64,000 nucleotides of DNA, from NCBI GenBank assembly GCA_942490535.1, contig CALNXQ010000005.1, positions 2,131,778 through 2,195,777 of the forward strand. Direction: 5' to 3'. A program made the translations under genes and the position numbers. Origin of the DNA: JAEINY01 sp942490535 (lineage in GTDB: Bacteria > Bacteroidota > Bacteroidia > Bacteroidales > Marinilabiliaceae). Shown here in pieces: positions 34,631 to 43,096 of this stretch. Each line of letters opens with the position of its first letter. Position 1 is the first letter of the stretch. The notes below the pieces were generated by a model, which ran no database searches, had not been told where the DNA came from, and saw nothing but the letters and a program-made list of their open reading frames with translations.

Positions 34631-35980
34631 ATGAATTGGTCAAGATTTAATTATTTATATCCATCTAAAGTATTCAAGGGAAAGTTGCTTTATAATTCCC
34701 TCTCCAACTCCTTTATTGAAATCGATAATGAATTACTGTCGGAGTTTATTGGACAATTGAAAGAAGGTAAATGTGAAGTTGAGGAGGTTGCTGACACTCC
34801 TCTTTATAATGATTTTAGAAAATACAAGATCGTAACAGAATCAGATGAGCTTGAAGTGGCTGAATTGAAGCATTACGCCTTGCAAAGGAGATTTTATCCA
34901 AAAAATCTGAGTTTGACCCTATTGCCTACAATGAATTGCAATTTCAAATGTCCATACTGTTTTGCCCGTACAGCTAATGATAAAGTAATGAGTGTGGAAA
35001 TTGAAAACTCTATTGATTCTTTAATTGCGGGCTATCTTAATAATTATGGGACAGTTCCAGTAGATGTAACCTGGATGGGAGGGGAGCCAATGCTTTGTTA
35101 CGATACCATCGTTAGTTTGACTCAAAAAATTCTGAAGAAAGGAGTTCCATATACTGCTGGAATAATTACTAATGGATACTTACTTACAGAAGAAAGAATT
35201 AAGAGATTGGCTGATCTTAGGGTACACACCATACAAATAACTATTGATGGTATGAAAGAGCTACATAATAAAACGCGTCAACATAAAAGTGGTAAAATTA
35301 CCGATACCTTTAGTGTGATTATGAATAATGTTGAAACGTTTTTTGATTACTATAAGAACTCAAAAAATATTAGACTGAATATTCGGATTAATCTTAATAA
35401 AAAAGAAGAGTATCTCGCTAAATTTGTTGATTTACATCGTTATTTGAGGAACAAATTTCCATATCAAAATTTATCTATTTCAGCAGGTTTTATTGACGAT
35501 ATCTCTGTTGATGGGTTTCATAAGTCATGTAGTTTTGAACGTTCTGCGGTAAAAGATTTTTATACAAAGCTCTATAAAGAATACGGAATTGATGAATACT
35601 CCATTTATCCCAAATCAAAATTGACGGAATGTGCAGTTCGATCACCACATAACTACATTATAGGGGCAAGTGGCGAATTGTATCCATGCTGGGAAAATAT
35701 AGGTAATGATACAATTTGTTATGGTAAGATTGATGGAGATGGAAACGTGCAAATTGATAATATTAAAGAGTATATTAAATATAAGGCAGGTGCTGATTAT
35801 TTAGATGATAGAAAATGTTTGGATTGTTTCTTTTTTCCTGTTTGCGACGGTGGTTGCCCGGAAAAAAGAATATTAAATCATTTCGAAAAAACTGGTTTCG
35901 ACCTGTGTTGTGTTCAGAAGGACAATATTGAAGAAATATTGGATGATCATTATTCCTATAAGACCCGAAAGGTACAATGA
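34631..35980 (+). CDS. Radical SAM/SPASM peptide maturase
   Basis: 449 aa. The radical SAM cluster motif CNFKCPYC (C103, C107, C110) opens the core barrel, with WMGGEPML and IITNGYLL following. The C-terminal SPASM domain has cysteines at about 334, 353, 396, 399, 405, 409 and 426/427 (CLDCFFFPVCDGGCPEKR), which bind auxiliary iron-sulfur clusters. The N-terminal 80 residues (starting MNWSRFNYLYPSKVF) could be a leader-binding region. The likely substrate is the 75-aa precursor. Its stop overlaps the next ATG (ATGA), so it is translationally coupled to the S41 peptidase. Confidence 0.92.
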   Translation: MNWSRFNYLYPSKVFKGKLLYNSLSNSFIEIDNELLSEFIGQLKEGKCEVEEVADTPLYNDFRKYKIVTESDELEVAELKHYALQRRFYPKNLSLTLLPTMNCNFKCPYCFARTANDKVMSVEIENSIDSLIAGYLNNYGTVPVDVTWMGGEPMLCYDTIVSLTQKILKKGVPYTAGIITNGYLLTEERIKRLADLRVHTIQITIDGMKELHNKTRQHKSGKITDTFSVIMNNVETFFDYYKNSKNIRLNIRINLNKKEEYLAKFVDLHRYLRNKFPYQNLSISAGFIDDISVDGFHKSCSFERSAVKDFYTKLYKEYGIDEYSIYPKSKLTECAVRSPHNYIIGASGELYPCWENIGNDTICYGKIDGDGNVQIDNIKEYIKYKAGADYLDDRKCLDCFFFPVCDGGCPEKRILNHFEKTGFDLCCVQKDNIEEILDDHYSYKTRKVQ

Positions 35981-37548
35981 AATTGGGATTTTTATTGATA
36001 TGTATGTTGGTATCATCTATTGCCTATTCGCAAAAAATATCGAGAAGTGAATATGAGGAACGCTTACGAGATTTAAGGGATTGTAATTCTATTCCGATTT
36101 TGTCAAAAAGTCAGATGTATTCTGATTTTGACTATTTGATTGAGATAATAGAAAGTTTTAATCCTCAAATTCATTTTAGAGATTCCATAACTGGAGGTGA
36201 TATGATAAGTGAAATGGAAGACCTTCGTAAAGAGATCGTGAAGGTACAATGTATGGAAGATTTTATTCTGTTGATAAATAAAGTATTGGGTCATGTGTTG
36301 GATAGACATTGCAGACATGCAGGGAATTTGTATTTCTATAGGAATTCTGTTTATAAAAAAGACATTAAACGTTATGGGTTGGGCGAAAATGTGTTTGGAA
36401 TCAATTTGAATTACTCCTCATTAATTAATACAAGTCGCAAGGTGCTTTGTGAGGTTTTATATAGAGATGGAGATTATTTCACACTTCATCCTATCTCAAT
36501 ACAATCCAATGGTGAAACATGCACGATCCCGGGTGGAACACAAATCGTATCAATTAATGGTGTTAAACTAAGCGAATATGTAAAGAGTACTAAAGAAATA
36601 CAAGATTTGATACGTTGGGATTTTGAAAGACAAACTTATTTTGTTCACGGTACGCTGTATCAACCAAAGGAAATGAAAGTCCGGAGTTTTAAGTATAGCA
36701 CAAACAATGAGAAGGAAATTATCTCTAACGAAGGTAATGGTTTAACCATTCAAAACGGGGAATGCTCTGCCACCAAGAAGATCAATCCTCAAGTTCTCTA
36801 TTTAAAGAGCGATTCCATCCTTTATATAAGACTACCTTATATGAGTGTAGAGTTGTTACAGGAGTATAAAAGAGAATTGAGGTATTTCCGGGGGCACGAG
36901 CTGAAATCTGTGGTAATAGATGTGCGGGGAAATGAAGGTGGGAACGATAATACTTGGATGGAATTGCTGAAGCATATAATCGATAAACCTGTTGAAAAGA
37001 GAATGAAACTGGCAGTTAATAAGAATGATCAGGTGAAGTCGAGTTTTGAGAGAAGGAGGCAAAAAACGATTTATGTGGAACAGGTACCTTATTTGAACAA
37101 TTCAGAATACTATGTAGCTTATGACGAATCAGAATTGATTAAACCTAAGATGGGATCCCTCCGCTTTAACGGAGAAGTTATAGTTATGGTAGATGAAAAT
37201 ATTTTTTCATCTACCGGTGCATTTGCTTCTACCGCTTCACGAAATAACAAAATTAGAACAATTGGGATGCGAACAAATTACCTTATGGGGCAAGGTTTGT
37301 CTCCTGATCTTTTTGTCTTGCCAGAATCTAAATTCTGTTTCTTTATGGAAAAGTATATTGATATTACTGATTTAACAGATTTAGAAAGTGTTTATAATGA
37401 TAAGCCAGAGGTCTCGATCAGTGTTCCGATAAGTTATTATATGAGAAAAGCATGTAATGATGTTGATTTTAGTACTGAAGAATCTTTAGTAAATGAGGAT
37501 GAATTTTTCAAGAAAGTGTTGACATATATAAGGTCTAGTAATGAATAA
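35977..37548 (+). CDS. S41-like (tail-specific) protease, secreted
   Basis: 523 aa with a signal peptide (MKLGFLLICMLVSSIAYSQ). The C-terminal half carries the S41 fold: LKSVVIDVRGNEGGNDNTW and the nucleophile region VDENIFSSTGAFASTASRNN; a general-base Lys is not obvious to me. A PDZ-like middle region (GGTQIVSINGVKLSEYVKS) is visible. It is embedded between the radical SAM gene and the C39 exporter with overlaps on both sides, so it is part of the operon and may process the exported product or the cell's own proteins in the periplasm. Confidence 0.78.
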   Translation: MKLGFLLICMLVSSIAYSQKISRSEYEERLRDLRDCNSIPILSKSQMYSDFDYLIEIIESFNPQIHFRDSITGGDMISEMEDLRKEIVKVQCMEDFILLINKVLGHVLDRHCRHAGNLYFYRNSVYKKDIKRYGLGENVFGINLNYSSLINTSRKVLCEVLYRDGDYFTLHPISIQSNGETCTIPGGTQIVSINGVKLSEYVKSTKEIQDLIRWDFERQTYFVHGTLYQPKEMKVRSFKYSTNNEKEIISNEGNGLTIQNGECSATKKINPQVLYLKSDSILYIRLPYMSVELLQEYKRELRYFRGHELKSVVIDVRGNEGGNDNTWMELLKHIIDKPVEKRMKLAVNKNDQVKSSFERRRQKTIYVEQVPYLNNSEYYVAYDESELIKPKMGSLRFNGEVIVMVDENIFSSTGAFASTASRNNKIRTIGMRTNYLMGQGLSPDLFVLPESKFCFFMEKYIDITDLTDLESVYNDKPEVSISVPISYYMRKACNDVDFSTEESLVNEDEFFKKVLTYIRSSNE

Positions 37549-39733
37549 GAGATTAAGTTTTATTTCACAACCCGATACCATGGACTGTGGTTCTACCTGC
37601 CTGCAAATGATTGCAAATTATCATGGCAGGCACTATTCATTAAAAACGTTACGAGATCGTTGTCATATTTCAAGAGAAGGCGTTTCTCTGCTTGGTATCA
37701 GTGATGCGGCTGAAAGTATTGGCTTTCGATCGATGGGGGTGAAAATCAGTTTTGAACGGCTTGCTAAAGAAGCTCCATTGCCATTTATAGCGCATTGGAA
37801 TCAGGAGCATTTTGTGGTTGTTTACAAAATCCGGAAGGATAAAGTCTGGGTAGCCGATCCGGCACATGGGAAGGTGGTCTATTTAAAGAATGAATTTTTG
37901 AAATGTTGGGGCAGTACAGTAAATGGTGAAGATCATCAAGGGATCTGTCTGTTACTGGAACCCACCCCCGATTTTTATGCTCAAAAAGATGATCAGCCCG
38001 ATAAGTCGGGTTTTTCCTTTTTGTTCAAATACCTCAAGCCACACAAGAAATTTATCCTCCAACTGGTTTTAGGCTTGTTGGTGGGTAGTTTGCTGCAGTT
38101 GTTGTTTCCATTTTTAACTCAGGCTGTTGTTGATGTGGGGATCAATACCCGCAATGTCAACTTTATCTATCTGGTCTTGATGGCTCAACTGATGTTATTC
38201 ATCAGCCGTATGAGCGTTGAGTTTATCCGATCCTGGATCATGCTGCACATTAGTACACGCATTAATATTTCCCTGATCAGTGATTTTTTGATCAAGCTGA
38301 TGCGCTTACCCATCCGGTTTTTTGATAGCAAGATGACCGGTGATATTATTCAACGCATTGAAGATCATTCAAGGATCGAAAATTTTCTGACCGGCCAGAC
38401 CTTATCTGTATTGTTCTCCATGGTCAACTTGTTGCTTTTTGGCGCAGTTTTGATTTACTACAATGTGAAGATTTTTATCGTGTTTTTGATTGGTAGTTCC
38501 CTTTACTTTATATGGGTGAGTCTGTTTATGAGGAAGCGAAGGGATATTGATTACAAACGATTTGCCCAGATGTCATCCGAGCAGAGTAACCTCATACAGT
38601 TAATCACCGGCATGCAGGAGATTAAACTGAACAACTGCGAGAAGCAAAAACGATGGGAGTGGGAGCGTATTCAGGCCAATTTATTTCGGGTGAACGTGCA
38701 GAGCCTCTCCTTAAGTCAATATCAGCAATTAGGTGGACTCTTTTTCAATGAGACAAAGAATATTTTAATTACCATCATGGCCGCTTATGCTGTCGTGCAA
38801 GGGCAAATGACCTTGGGGATGATGTTGTCGGTCCAATATATCTTAGGGCAATTGAATAGTCCCATCGACCAGATGATCAGTTTTATTCATTCGGCACAGG
38901 ATGCTAAAATTAGTTTGGAACGCTTGGGAGAGATTCACAATAAGGAAGATGAAGAAGATTTGGAAGCAGATCGTTTAACGGAATTACCTGCCAAAAATAA
39001 TTTGTTAATTAAGAATGTGACTTTTCAATATGAGGGACCGCATTCCCCTAAAGTGTTGGATAATGTGACCATCCCTATACCGGCACGAAAAATCACGGCC
39101 ATTGTAGGTACCAGTGGGAGTGGTAAAACCACTTTGATTAAGATGTTGCTGGGATTCTATGCGCCTGTTGAAGGGGAGATTAAAGTAGGTGAAAATAGTC
39201 TTACTAATTTCAACCAGGGCTGGTGGCGCAGTAAATGCGGCGTGGTGATGCAGGATGGTTATATCTTTTCAGATTCTATTGCCAAAAATATTGCCGTGAG
39301 TGATGAGGTGATTGATAAAAAGAAATTGCTCTACGCGGTGAAGGTAGCCAATATTCAGGAGTATGTCGAAAGTCTGCCGTTGGGGTATAATACAAAAATA
39401 GGGCAGGAAGGCGTTGGTCTCAGTCAGGGACAAAAACAGCGTATTCTAATAGCCCGGGCCGTTTACAAAGATCCCGAGTATATTTTTCTGGATGAGGCCA
39501 CCAATGCCTTGGATGCCAATAATGAGAAAGTGATCATGGAAAATCTGGATCAATTTTTCAGGGGGCGTACCGTTATTGTGGTGGCGCACCGGTTGAGTAC
39601 GGTACGTAATGCGGATCAAATTATTGTGTTGGAAAAAGGACGCATTGTAGAAACGGGGTCACACCATGAGTTAGTTGATCGGTCTGGGGCATATTTTAAT
39701 CTTGTTAAGAATCAATTAGAATTGGGAGGATAG
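37541..39733 (+). CDS. Peptidase (C39)-containing ABC exporter
   Basis: 730 aa. N-terminal C39 peptidase (1-135) with Gln10, Cys16 in QPDTMDCGSTC, His90 in NQEHFVVVY and Asp106 in VADPAHG, a complete active site for cutting after GG leaders. Then six membrane helices (about 165-455) and an ATPase domain with GTSGSGKTT, LSQGQKQRILIARA, YIFLDEATNALDA and VAHRLS. It would cleave the 75-aa and possibly the 49-aa peptide while exporting them. The start overlaps the S41 gene by 8 bp. Confidence 0.95.
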   Translation: MNKRLSFISQPDTMDCGSTCLQMIANYHGRHYSLKTLRDRCHISREGVSLLGISDAAESIGFRSMGVKISFERLAKEAPLPFIAHWNQEHFVVVYKIRKDKVWVADPAHGKVVYLKNEFLKCWGSTVNGEDHQGICLLLEPTPDFYAQKDDQPDKSGFSFLFKYLKPHKKFILQLVLGLLVGSLLQLLFPFLTQAVVDVGINTRNVNFIYLVLMAQLMLFISRMSVEFIRSWIMLHISTRINISLISDFLIKLMRLPIRFFDSKMTGDIIQRIEDHSRIENFLTGQTLSVLFSMVNLLLFGAVLIYYNVKIFIVFLIGSSLYFIWVSLFMRKRRDIDYKRFAQMSSEQSNLIQLITGMQEIKLNNCEKQKRWEWERIQANLFRVNVQSLSLSQYQQLGGLFFNETKNILITIMAAYAVVQGQMTLGMMLSVQYILGQLNSPIDQMISFIHSAQDAKISLERLGEIHNKEDEEDLEADRLTELPAKNNLLIKNVTFQYEGPHSPKVLDNVTIPIPARKITAIVGTSGSGKTTLIKMLLGFYAPVEGEIKVGENSLTNFNQGWWRSKCGVVMQDGYIFSDSIAKNIAVSDEVIDKKKLLYAVKVANIQEYVESLPLGYNTKIGQEGVGLSQGQKQRILIARAVYKDPEYIFLDEATNALDANNEKVIMENLDQFFRGRTVIVVAHRLSTVRNADQIIVLEKGRIVETGSHHELVDRSGAYFNLVKNQLELGG

Positions 39734-39812
39734 TTATCGCTTTTAGCCATTTGCTGTTAGCTATCGGCTACAGCTCGTATACTACTGTCCACTGACTAAT
39801 GACTAATAAACT

Positions 39813-41129
39813 ATGAATAATCGTTTAAAAATAACCGAGACGGAAGCTGAACAAATTAATTTACGCAGTGATGAAGTAAAAGAGATCATGGGGCAAATCC
39901 CCAATCGGATCATTCGTTATGGTATTACAGTCATTGCCCTGATTATTGTAGCAATCTTCATTTTCGCCTTCTTTTTTAAGTATCCCGATGTGATTACCGG
40001 CCGTTTCTATTTGCAAACGGCCCATCCGCCCGCATTTATGTTGGCCCGGTCCTCCGGTAAAATTCAATCCCTGCTGGTGAGTGAGGCTGAGGCCGTAAAT
40101 GAAGGTGCTTTGTTGTCGGTCATCGAAAATGCTACTTCTCTGACAGCCTATCAGCACTTAAAACAGTTTCTGCTGCAAAATGAAATACCTCAGGGAAGTG
40201 CCTTGGTAAAGCCGGATATGGTAAGTTTTCAAGCCCTGGGTGAGTTACAAGCCCCTTATGCCAATTTTAAAAAGGCAGTGGAAGATTATCTTTCTTTTTT
40301 AGAGATTGATTATCATGCTCAAAAACAGGAAGCTGTTCAGCGAAAAATCAAAGACTTAGCTTATCACATCGGCTTGCAGCAACAGCAAGTGGCAGCTTCA
40401 CGTGCTAATTATGGCATCGCCCGACAAGTGTTTATGCGCGATTCCCTGCTTTTCCGGGATAGAACCATAGCCGCCGTGGAATACGAAAATGCGCAAAAGG
40501 AGTTGGTGAATCAAAAAATGGCCTTGACCAATGCTGAAATTGCGCTTTCCAATACGCAGATGGCGCTGTCTGAATTGCAGCAGCAGATACTGGAACTCAC
40601 ATTAAATGAACAGCAACAAAGCCAGTCTCTTCAGTCCGCCCTCAATCAATCGTTCGATCAGCTCAAAGGGGCGGTTGCCGAGTGGGAGAAACGCTACTGC
40701 CTCATTAGTCCAATAGATGGGAAGGTTGCTTTTTCGGGTATTTGGGAGGAGAATCAAAATGTGAGTGCCGGCCAGCATGTGATGACCGTATTACCTTTTC
40801 GGAAATCACAAATGGTGAGCAAAGTAATGATTCCGGTTAATCGCTCAGGAAAGGTGAAGGTCCATCAAGCTGTGAATCTCAAATTCATTGATTTTCCATC
40901 CAACGAATATGGGATGGTTGTGGCTCAACTGAATGCCATCTCTGCCGTGCCTGATTCAGCCTATGTGGGAACCGTCTTTTTATCCGACTCACTGGTGACC
41001 AATTATGGCAAGGTTTTGCCTTTTAAGCAAAATATGCAGGGAATAGCTGAAATTATTACGGAGGACATAAGTTTAGCTGAGCGTTTGATCTATCCGATTA
41101 GAGCCATATATAAGCAGCATGTGGAGTAG
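39813..41129 (+). CDS. HlyD-like membrane-fusion protein of the peptide exporter
   Basis: 438 aa. Cytoplasmic start, one membrane helix at about 33-55 (YGITVIALIIVAIFIFAFFF), a first beta-barrel/lipoyl half (GKIQSLLVSEAEAVNEGALL), long coiled-coil hairpin (about 160-290, rich in Gln/Ala/Leu), then the second lipoyl and barrel halves (CLISPIDGKVAFSGIWEENQ). It pairs with the C39 exporter 80 bp upstream and would link it to an outer-membrane TolC-type channel, which is not encoded here. Confidence 0.9.
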   Translation: MNNRLKITETEAEQINLRSDEVKEIMGQIPNRIIRYGITVIALIIVAIFIFAFFFKYPDVITGRFYLQTAHPPAFMLARSSGKIQSLLVSEAEAVNEGALLSVIENATSLTAYQHLKQFLLQNEIPQGSALVKPDMVSFQALGELQAPYANFKKAVEDYLSFLEIDYHAQKQEAVQRKIKDLAYHIGLQQQQVAASRANYGIARQVFMRDSLLFRDRTIAAVEYENAQKELVNQKMALTNAEIALSNTQMALSELQQQILELTLNEQQQSQSLQSALNQSFDQLKGAVAEWEKRYCLISPIDGKVAFSGIWEENQNVSAGQHVMTVLPFRKSQMVSKVMIPVNRSGKVKVHQAVNLKFIDFPSNEYGMVVAQLNAISAVPDSAYVGTVFLSDSLVTNYGKVLPFKQNMQGIAEIITEDISLAERLIYPIRAIYKQHVE

Positions 41130-41550
41130 ATTCAAAGCGTCTATATTTTTAGTCAGTTGTTTTGAAGCGACATAGTAATTGAAAAAATGATCGTTCGTTA
41201 TGTCAAATCATTTGAAACAAATTTTTCAGTGTTCATTTTTATGATGGCTACTGTTACAATCTTTTTTTTGATTTAAGTACCAGGAATACCACTTTGAGTG
41301 ATGCAATAGTGGCATTCATCATGCTAATCATTTAGATCGTATCGACAAGGTATAACTCTTGGATGAGTATACATCCGAAGGAGTATGAACATGTCTTTCT
41401 GAATAAATGAATTGTGCTTAATAATAATGAAGAATATTTTGATTGTATCATATCTCTTATTAACTTAAATATTCTTTTAGAAGGACTTGTAAACAGAAGA
41501 TACAACTTAGGGATAATCCGGTGTCTGGAGAAGGAGGTGCATCTGGCTCA
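41130..41550. other. A+T-rich intergenic stretch before the 21-bp array
   Basis: About 420 bp with no credible gene. A short frame near 41427 reads MKNILIVSYLLLT and stops; it may be a chance or decayed peptide. No terminator hairpin was evident for the exporter operon. Confidence 0.45.
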
Positions 41551-41718
41551 TTAGGAATCGATGATCCATTGTTAGGCAGACGCGAACGGCTCTTAGGACC
41601 GTAAGCAGGATCTTTAGGAATGCATGAAAAACGATTAGGTACCGACGGGGGAGTTTTAGGAATTGAAGCAGGGGCCTTAGGAACTGGTGGCGGAGCGTTA
41701 GGAAGCCATGCAGGGGTA
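41551..41718 (+). repeat. Eight 21-bp tandem repeats (TTAGG array)
   Basis: TTAGG recurs at 41551, 41572, 41593, 41614, 41635, 41656, 41677 and 41698, exactly 21 bp apart; positions 6-21 of each unit are variable. In the TTA frame each unit reads as a heptapeptide starting Leu-Gly (LGIDDPL, LGRRERL, LGIEAGA, LGTGGGA), but unit 3 has a TAA and no start codon precedes. The reverse strand reads as Pro-rich heptads, also without a start. It ends about 100 bp before the next gene. Either a decayed repeat protein or a non-coding array with two-helical-turn spacing. Confidence 0.85.
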
Positions 41719-41815
41719 TGTTAAACAGAAACCTAAGATAGTTTCGAAACTGGTAAGAGCCAATTAACCATCAGGAAAGCTATATACTTATTGTTTCATT
41801 AAAAAATATTAATTT

Positions 41816-42475
41816 ATGACATCAAAACCTAATTACTCCGAGTTACAGATTCTTGAAAGTTATCGCAATGCCTTTGAAAACGGGCGAAATCAGCCCGTTA
41901 TTAAGTCGCTGCTGGCCAGCTTTGGGTATGCCGATGAGAAGTTGGATGAAGGATGGCTGCTTTACCAGGATACGCATCGTGTGTGGCTGGATAAGAAAAG
42001 GGAAGATGTGGAAACATCAGAGTCCTATAATCAATTCAAGGCTTTGTTCGATGCGCTCGAACAGCAGTACATTATGGATCGAAAAAAACTAAGAGTGGCT
42101 TTCATGTGGGCTCCAGAGGCTCTTAAGAGGCTGAATGTAAATGGCGAAAGACCACAAGCCTACCTGGAGTTGATGGACGCCATGCAGGTGTGTTATGCCA
42201 CCTTGAACAGTGATCCGTTATTACAAGCCAAGGTGACATACATGCAACTGACACCTGAACACATCAGTGCATCGCTGGCCCGGCTCGAAGCCATTGCACA
42301 GGCTCGTAGTTTGTATCTGCGCGAGAACAGTGAGTCGCAGGCGGCCACCGAACTCAAAGACCAGGCCTTTGCCAAACTCGACCGTTGGATGCGTGAGTAT
42401 CTGGCCGTGGCCCGCATCGCCCTGGAGGAACAGCCCCAGTTGCTGGAAGCATTGGGCTTATTGGTGAGAAATTAA
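41816..42475 (+). CDS. Hypothetical helical protein next to the 21-bp array
   Basis: 219 aa, not recognised. No signal peptide, no membrane segment, no cysteine pair; predicted mostly alpha-helical with charged amphipathic segments (LEQQYIMDRKKLRVAFMWAP, LARLEAIAQARSLYLRENSE, WMREYLAVARIALEEQPQLL), so a helical bundle is likely. The second half has more C/G-ending codons than neighbouring genes. A strong terminator follows at 42507. Its position just after the TTAGG array suggests a link, but nothing in the sequence proves it. Confidence 0.7.
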   Translation: MTSKPNYSELQILESYRNAFENGRNQPVIKSLLASFGYADEKLDEGWLLYQDTHRVWLDKKREDVETSESYNQFKALFDALEQQYIMDRKKLRVAFMWAPEALKRLNVNGERPQAYLELMDAMQVCYATLNSDPLLQAKVTYMQLTPEHISASLARLEAIAQARSLYLRENSESQAATELKDQAFAKLDRWMREYLAVARIALEEQPQLLEALGLLVRN

Positions 42476-42506
42476 ATGGGCAGGTTAGTTTGATTTTTAA
42501 GGTGAG

Positions 42507-42533
42507 AGCAGGTCCGGTGGGGCCTGCTTTTTT
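42507..42533 (+). terminator. Terminator after the 219-aa gene
   Basis: AGCAGG / CCTGCT stem (42507-42512, 42523-42528) with a 10-nt loop and a T run. Confidence 0.8.
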
Positions 42534-42730
42534 CATAATAAATACATGATAAGTTTGTGTGATTTTAGTATACTTGTCATAAGACTGCTGAATAAGCGGG
42601 CCTTTTGCGCTTGTTTTCTTTTGATTTTGCTGTGACACTTGTGTAAATTAAGGTATCTTCGAAAAAGTTGGGCGGGATAAAGTGGTAAGTGGGGTTTAAT
42701 AATTATGTTTTTTAACGATTGTTAACTGTG

Positions 42731-42848
42731 ACTCCAAAAATATCGGAGTGGTTAGAGATACTTTTACAATTGCATTTAAGCAAATCTGGCCAGAGTATTA
42801 AAATGCCCCGGTAGCCGAAAAGGGACACTTTTGTGATGAGTAGGTATT
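42731..42848 (+). promoter_or_regulatory. Conserved leader block B before the 49-aa GG-peptide
   Basis: Inverted repeat ACTCC (42731-42735) / GGAGT (42745-42749), TACTTTTA at 42759-42766, TCTGGCCAGA at 42785-42794, ATGCCCCG at 42803-42810, GCCGAAAAGGGA at 42814-42825, GAGTAGG at 42838-42844 and TTAA. The same elements in the same order precede the Cys-rich precursor (33932-34043); spacing differs mainly by a 7-9 bp insertion before GAGTAGG. The remaining intergenic DNA from 42534 to 42730 shows nothing recognisable. Confidence 0.68.
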
Positions 42849-42861
42849 AAATTGACGAATA

Positions 42862-43011
42862 ATGAATAAATTTCAAAAATTAACGAATGAAGAGTTGAAG
42901 TCTTTAAAAGGAGGTAGACACGTAGCTAAATTTGATCTTGACGGTGATGGAAAGTGGGATGTAAAATGTGTATATACAAGTGGTGGTAGAGAAAAATGGG
43001 TTTATAGATAG
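42862..43011 (+). CDS. Small GG-leader peptide with a calcium-loop-like core
   Basis: 49 aa, below usual length cut-offs. The leader MNKFQKLTNEELKSLKGG is a textbook double-glycine signal (18 residues). The 31-residue core starts RHVAKFDLDGDGKWDVK and contains a DxDxDGxxD loop like those of FG-GAP/dockerin calcium sites, one Cys (C36) and a basic end. It is preceded by leader block B and followed by its own terminator, so it is monocistronic. The C39 exporter at 37541 is the obvious candidate for processing and export. Function of the mature peptide unknown. Confidence 0.75.
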   Translation: MNKFQKLTNEELKSLKGGRHVAKFDLDGDGKWDVKCVYTSGGREKWVYR

Positions 43012-43040
43012 TAGATTATTTGCAATAAACTGATTTAAAA

Positions 43041-43079
43041 AGAGGGTGTCAAATAGCGTTAGGACACCTTCTTTTTTTG
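43041..43079 (+). terminator. Terminator after the 49-aa GG-peptide
   Basis: GGTGTC / GACACC stem (43045-43050, 43063-43068) followed by TTCTTTTTTT. It separates the peptide from the aspartyl protease gene and covers an apparent start at 43046, hence the later start there. Confidence 0.8.
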
Positions 43080-43096
43080 TAAAGCGGGTAAAAAAT

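Noticed and set aside
41551..41718. CRISPR array
   Set aside because: Constant part is only about 5 bp, units are 21 bp with no separate spacers, and no cas gene is near.
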